Assembly (NCBI GenBank): GCA_035447605.1
Contig: DAOTHJ010000011.1
Location: 1-63,699, forward strand
Direction: 5' to 3'
Source: UMGS1668 sp035447605
GTDB taxonomy: Bacteria; Bacillota; Clostridia; Oscillospirales; Ruminococcaceae
DNA: 63,699 nucleotides
The translations under genes and the position numbers were made by a program. The notes under the pieces are model-generated. The model did no database searches. It saw nothing but the letters and a program-made list of their open reading frames with translations, and had not been told where the DNA came from. Positions 60,580 to 63,699 of this stretch are shown piece by piece; the first letter of the stretch is position 1; every line of letters starts with the position of its first letter.

Positions 60580-61833
60580 TTAGGAAGCGGATTCTGTTTC
60601 CGCCGAAGTTTCCGTACCGGATTCCTCCGGCGTCACGTTCATCGTGGAGGAGGCGACCTCAATCGCCTTCGCAAGCTGGGTATCGAGCGTGCTGTCGAGC
60701 AGGGTCACATCAGAGAAATCGGGCACATAATCCAGCGCAACCACGTGATCCGGGGTGATGCCGGTTCCTTCCCAGGAGGTGCCGGAGCTGCACAGCGTGT
60801 AGTTGCCGACCGTGATGCGGATGGCGGAACCGTCCTCCAGCATGAACATCTGCTGCATGGAGCCGTAGCCGACGGTCTGTGCGCCGACGATTTTGGCCTT
60901 GTTGAAGTCCTTGAGGCTGGCCGCAAAGAATTCCGCGGCGCCGGCAGTCTCCTCGTTGACCAAAACCACCATCGGCAGTCCGACCTGCCTCGCGCTTGAG
61001 GTATAAAGCACTTCCGTCTCTCCGGAGGAATAGGTCACGGAGAGCAGATCCCCGGAGGGAAGCAGGCGGTCGAGCATCGTTGCAGCGGAGGAGACAAGCC
61101 CGGTGTTGACGGAGCGGACGTCGAAGATCAGCGCCGTCGCGCCGGCATCCACGGCACTCTCCACCGCCTTGACGAACTGATCTGGCGTGCTTTCGGCAAA
61201 GTCGGCGATGCGGATATAGGCGAAGTCGCCGAAGGTTGTGGAGAAGACGGTATTGATCGTCAGGGTGCGGCGGGTGATCTCCATTTCGGTATCCTCGTCG
61301 TCGCGGCGGACGGTCATCGTGACCTTCGTGCCCGCGTCGCCGGTCAGGAGCTCGGAGGCTGCGTCAAACGTATCGGCGGTGATGTCGATGTCGTCGATCT
61401 TGATGATCAGGTCGCCGGGCTGAATTCCGGCGCCGGCGGCCGCGGAGCCTTCGTAGACCTGCGTGACCTGCATGTAGCCGCTGCTTTCCATCGTAACCGA
61501 GATGCCGACGCCGGATACGGTGCCGGTCTCTGCCTTAATGTATTCGGCATATTCCTCGGCGGAGAGATAATCCGCGTATTTGTCGTTGATGCCGGCGAGG
61601 TAACCCTGCGCCACCGCATCCATCAGCGCCGTCTCGTCGATGTCGTCGCTGTAATTCTGGCGGACGTAGGTGTCGATCTCGGTGAATTTTTCGTACATGC
61701 CTTCGCGCTCGATGATACTCGATACCTTATTGTTGAAATTCCGGATCGAGAAAACCATCGTCACCGAAAACACCAGTGTCGCGGCGATGATCGTGATGGT
61801 CAGCGCCGCGCCAAGAGAGATTTTTCTGCCCAT
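60580..61833 (-). CDS. S41 (CtpA-like) family protein without catalytic residues
   Basis: 417 residues, ATG 61833 behind AAGGAGAA. An N-terminal transmembrane helix is followed by a PDZ domain (GVGISVTMESSGYMQVTQVY, and AAGAGIQPGDLIIKIDDIDI) and the S41 fold. In active CtpA enzymes the nucleophile sits in a GSASASE segment and the general base Lys in a TxGKG segment. Here these read ETAGAAE (Gly298 at the Ser position) and TVGYG (Tyr323 at the Lys position), and the usual RNNPGG is RSVNTG. Proteolysis by the standard dyad is therefore unlikely. It lies downstream of the M23 gene and ftsX, an arrangement known for active CtpA proteins, so a scaffold or regulatory role at the cell wall is plausible. 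Confidence 0.88.
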   Translation of the reverse strand: MGRKISLGAALTITIIAATLVFSVTMVFSIRNFNNKVSSIIEREGMYEKFTEIDTYVRQNYSDDIDETALMDAVAQGYLAGINDKYADYLSAEEYAEYIKAETGTVSGVGISVTMESSGYMQVTQVYEGSAAAGAGIQPGDLIIKIDDIDITADTFDAASELLTGDAGTKVTMTVRRDDEDTEMEITRRTLTINTVFSTTFGDFAYIRIADFAESTPDQFVKAVESAVDAGATALIFDVRSVNTGLVSSAATMLDRLLPSGDLLSVTYSSGETEVLYTSSARQVGLPMVVLVNEETAGAAEFFAASLKDFNKAKIVGAQTVGYGSMQQMFMLEDGSAIRITVGNYTLCSSGTSWEGTGITPDHVVALDYVPDFSDVTLLDSTLDTQLAKAIEVASSTMNVTPEESGTETSAETESAS

Positions 61834-61884
61834 ATCGTTCTCCTTGTTGTCTTGTGGGATGGGGCGGGATTGCCGCCCGGGAAA

Positions 61885-63228
61885 TCAGGTGATGTACGGG
61901 AGAGGGTTCACGTCTTCGCCGTCGATACGCACTTCAAAATGGAGGTGCGGCCCCGTACTCCAGCCGGTGGAGCCGACCGCTCCGATCGCTTCGCCTGCCG
62001 CGACAATATCGCCTTGTTCGACGTAAATATCGCTCAGGTGGCCGTAAAGGGTGGAGATGCCGCCGCCGTGGTCGATAATAATATATGTGCCGTATCCATA
62101 GACGTAGCCGTTCTTGTTGCAGTAGTTGGTGTACATGACGGTGCCGGTGGTTGCGGCGATGACGTCATGCCCATAGATGCCGCTGCCGGTGATATCCACG
62201 CCGGTGTGGAAATCGGTGTGGTTGAAACGCCAGCCATAGTAGCTGGAGATGCTGCTGAATCCCGGGACCGGCCAGTACATCTCGCCGCCGATATATTCCG
62301 TATTGGTGGAGCGGTAGGCGGCGTAGATGGCGGCGATTTCATCCTGAACGGCATCCATCTGCGCCTGAATCGCTTCACGGTTCGCCTCGTATTCGGCCTG
62401 CATGGCGGCCAGATCCTCAACCGCCTCATTTGCGGCCGCAAGGTTTACCTGCAGAGAAGAGGTCTGCTCTTCGAGGCTCTTCTGATCGGATTCCAGCCCG
62501 GCCTTCTCCTCATCGAGTTCCGCTTTTTCCTGCTCCAGTTCCGCAAGATCGTCCCGCAGCTGCGTAACGATATCCTGGTCGTGGACGGAAATGCGCCGCA
62601 GCACTTCGACGTTGGTCAGGAATTCCGCGATACTGTCGGAGCTGAGCAGCATAATCATGCTGCTGCCGCTGTCGGAATATCCGCCGGTCATGTAGACGGC
62701 GCGGATCCTCTGGCGGAAGAGGTCCATGGTATCGCTGATGACGGCTTCCTTATCAGCGATCTCCTGTTCCTTTTCCCGGATATATTTGCCGGTCAGTGTG
62801 ATTTTTTCTTCCAGAAGGGCGATCTGATCTCTGGTCAGGGAGATCTGCGTGCCGAGGTTTCTGGCGACCAGCTGTTTCGCTTCTTTTTGGGATTTTGCGC
62901 TGGAAATCAGGCCGTCGAGCTCGTCCTGTTGGTCCTGAAGCTCATCCTGCTTGTCTTTCAGGTCGTCGAGCTGATCCTTATATTCCTCTTCCTCCGCGTC
63001 CGAGATTCCATCCCCGTCGGAATCCTCTTCGTCGGATTCCTCGTCGGTGGTCTCTTCATCGGATGATTCTTCGTCGGATTCTTCGTCTCCGGTGTTGTCG
63101 ATTTCGATTCCATCTCCGTTATCCGCATATGCCAAAGAAATCATTTGAAACGGGGAAGAAGAAAGAATAAGGCACAGGATGAGACAAAGAAAAAGGCGCA
63201 GAAATCTGATGGCTTGCTTGTTTTTCAT
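61885..63228 (-). CDS. EnvC/PcsB-like M23 (LytM) peptidoglycan peptidase
   Basis: 447 residues. A signal peptide (FLRLFLCLILCLILSSS, ending near AYA) is followed by an acidic linker of Asp/Glu/Ser residues 38-75 that ends in DSDGDGISDAEEEEY, an EF-hand / thrombospondin-3-like calcium loop. A long coiled coil spans residues 80-310. The C-terminal LytM domain has HTGVDI, LYGHLS and PHLHFEV, so the zinc-binding set is intact. Homologues are activated by FtsEX to cut cell wall at division or elongation, and ftsX lies directly upstream. The gene order ftsX, M23, S41 supports this. A gap of 51 nt separates it from the S41 gene. Confidence 0.92.
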   Translation of the reverse strand: MKNKQAIRFLRLFLCLILCLILSSSPFQMISLAYADNGDGIEIDNTGDEESDEESSDEETTDEESDEEDSDGDGISDAEEEEYKDQLDDLKDKQDELQDQQDELDGLISSAKSQKEAKQLVARNLGTQISLTRDQIALLEEKITLTGKYIREKEQEIADKEAVISDTMDLFRQRIRAVYMTGGYSDSGSSMIMLLSSDSIAEFLTNVEVLRRISVHDQDIVTQLRDDLAELEQEKAELDEEKAGLESDQKSLEEQTSSLQVNLAAANEAVEDLAAMQAEYEANREAIQAQMDAVQDEIAAIYAAYRSTNTEYIGGEMYWPVPGFSSISSYYGWRFNHTDFHTGVDITGSGIYGHDVIAATTGTVMYTNYCNKNGYVYGYGTYIIIDHGGGISTLYGHLSDIYVEQGDIVAAGEAIGAVGSTGWSTGPHLHFEVRIDGEDVNPLPYIT

Positions 63229-63275
63229 CTGTGGCCTCCGTAATTATTATGATAGAAAATCTGCGGCTTGGCAGA

Positions 63276-63699
63276 TCAGACTTTCAGATGCTTGGTCAGG
63301 AACAGGGCTCCTCCGGCCACGCCGATGCCCACGCCGCCGATCAGGAAGCCCTTGAGCAGATCCATCGCGACCGTGGAGAAAGGCACGAGGCTCGTGACAA
63401 TCATGGCAAGCCAGTCGTTCTGGTTGCTTTCAATCCACCGGGCGAGGTAGTCGTAGCCGAAATACAGAAGCCCATAGGCGGCGGCCGCGGAGATCAGTCC
63501 GAGCAGCACGCCCTCCACGAAAAACGGCAGACGGATAAAGGCATCCGTCGCGCCGACATATTTCATAATATTGATTTCCTTGCGGCGGCTGAAGACGGTG
63601 ATCTTGATCGTATTGCCGATGATCATCAGCGATACCGTAACCAGAATCGCCACAACGACAAGGCCGCCGACCGCGACGATCTTTTTGAGGCCGGTGATC
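63276..63699 (-). CDS. ftsX: Cell division ABC transporter permease FtsX (C-terminal part)
   Basis: The frame runs off the right edge, so only the last 141 residues are visible. Helices near VAILVTVSLMIIGNTIKITV, then RRKEINIMKYVGATDAFIRL, PFFVEGVLLGLISAAAAYGL and a last helix before HLKV are the typical FtsX C-terminus. With FtsE it forms a mechanotransmission complex that controls a peptidoglycan peptidase, most likely the M23 protein encoded next. Confidence 0.93.
   Translation of the reverse strand, partial: ITGLKKIVAVGGLVVVAILVTVSLMIIGNTIKITVFSRRKEINIMKYVGATDAFIRLPFFVEGVLLGLISAAAAYGLLYFGYDYLARWIESNQNDWLAMIVTSLVPFSTVAMDLLKGFLIGGVGIGVAGGALFLTKHLKV

Noticed and set aside
1..63699. CRISPR arrays, insertion sequences, tRNA or rRNA genes
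   Set aside because: I saw no regularly spaced direct repeats, transposase motifs, terminal inverted repeats or structural RNA signatures in the window.

Overview
The window looks like chromosomal DNA of a Gram-positive anaerobe of the class Clostridia, with an Oscillospirales-like flavour. Supporting signs are the moderately high GC, strong AAGGAGG-type ribosome binding sites, frequent GTG/TTG starts, a six-gene Rnf ion-pumping complex, a Gx-type (HepS-like) transporter, an ftsX / M23 peptidase / S41 cluster, and single-membrane topologies. This placement is inference; there is no rRNA or tRNA in the window to confirm it.

Region 1 (3-36926) is a single-strand, tightly packed contractile injection system (CIS, phage-tail-like) locus. 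It contains an AAA+ ATPase whose 5' end lies outside the window, a 3349-residue secreted, membrane-anchored giant protein, a conserved CIS-associated protein, three membrane proteins (a 300-residue single-pass protein, an 891-residue HAMP / degenerate cyclase-like sensor and a MORN-repeat protein) and a DUF4255 (Afp16/Pvc16-like) cap protein. These are followed by a small beta-rich protein, a DUF4280 PAAR-like spike tip, sheath, tube, a tail-assembly-chaperone-like gene with a probable -1 programmed frameshift, a second tube-type protein, a 1053-residue disordered repeat protein in the usual tape-measure slot, a LysM baseplate protein, a gpD-like hub, a gpV-like spike, gp25, two gpJ-like baseplate proteins and a gpI-like protein. 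No capsid, portal, terminase, integrase or lysis genes are seen, so this reads as a CIS and not as a prophage. The number of membrane and cell-surface proteins inside the operon suggests an envelope-anchored machine, perhaps gated by a sensor, and not a freely released particle.

Region 2 (37027-42196) lies behind a terminator and a new promoter. It holds two adjacent dynamin-like GTPases and a URO-D / corrinoid-methyltransferase-like gene, spaced as one operon. Region 3 (42233-47968) is a Gx-type transporter followed by rnfC-D-G-E-A-B and a bidirectional terminator. Region 4 (48204-52737) has a minus-strand zinc-ribbon / transmembrane / M3-like peptidase, divergently transcribed from an ABC-F ATPase that is coupled to a 59-residue membrane protein. 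Region 5 (52763-58090) is an unusual two-gene operon: a fusion of an isoprenylcysteine-methyltransferase-like membrane domain with a GH3-type adenylating enzyme, overlapping a 985-residue hybrid histidine kinase. Region 6 (58170-63699, minus strand) is housekeeping: lysS, greA, an S41-family protein that has lost its catalytic residues, an M23 EnvC/PcsB-like peptidase and the end of ftsX.

The most notable observations are the frameshift signal in the CIS chaperone, the envelope-linked composition of the CIS locus with its giant surface protein and degenerate cyclase-like sensor, the disordered protein in the tape-measure slot, the hairpins flanking the sheath-tube genes, the methyltransferase-GH3 fusion with its hybrid kinase, and the S41 pseudoprotease.
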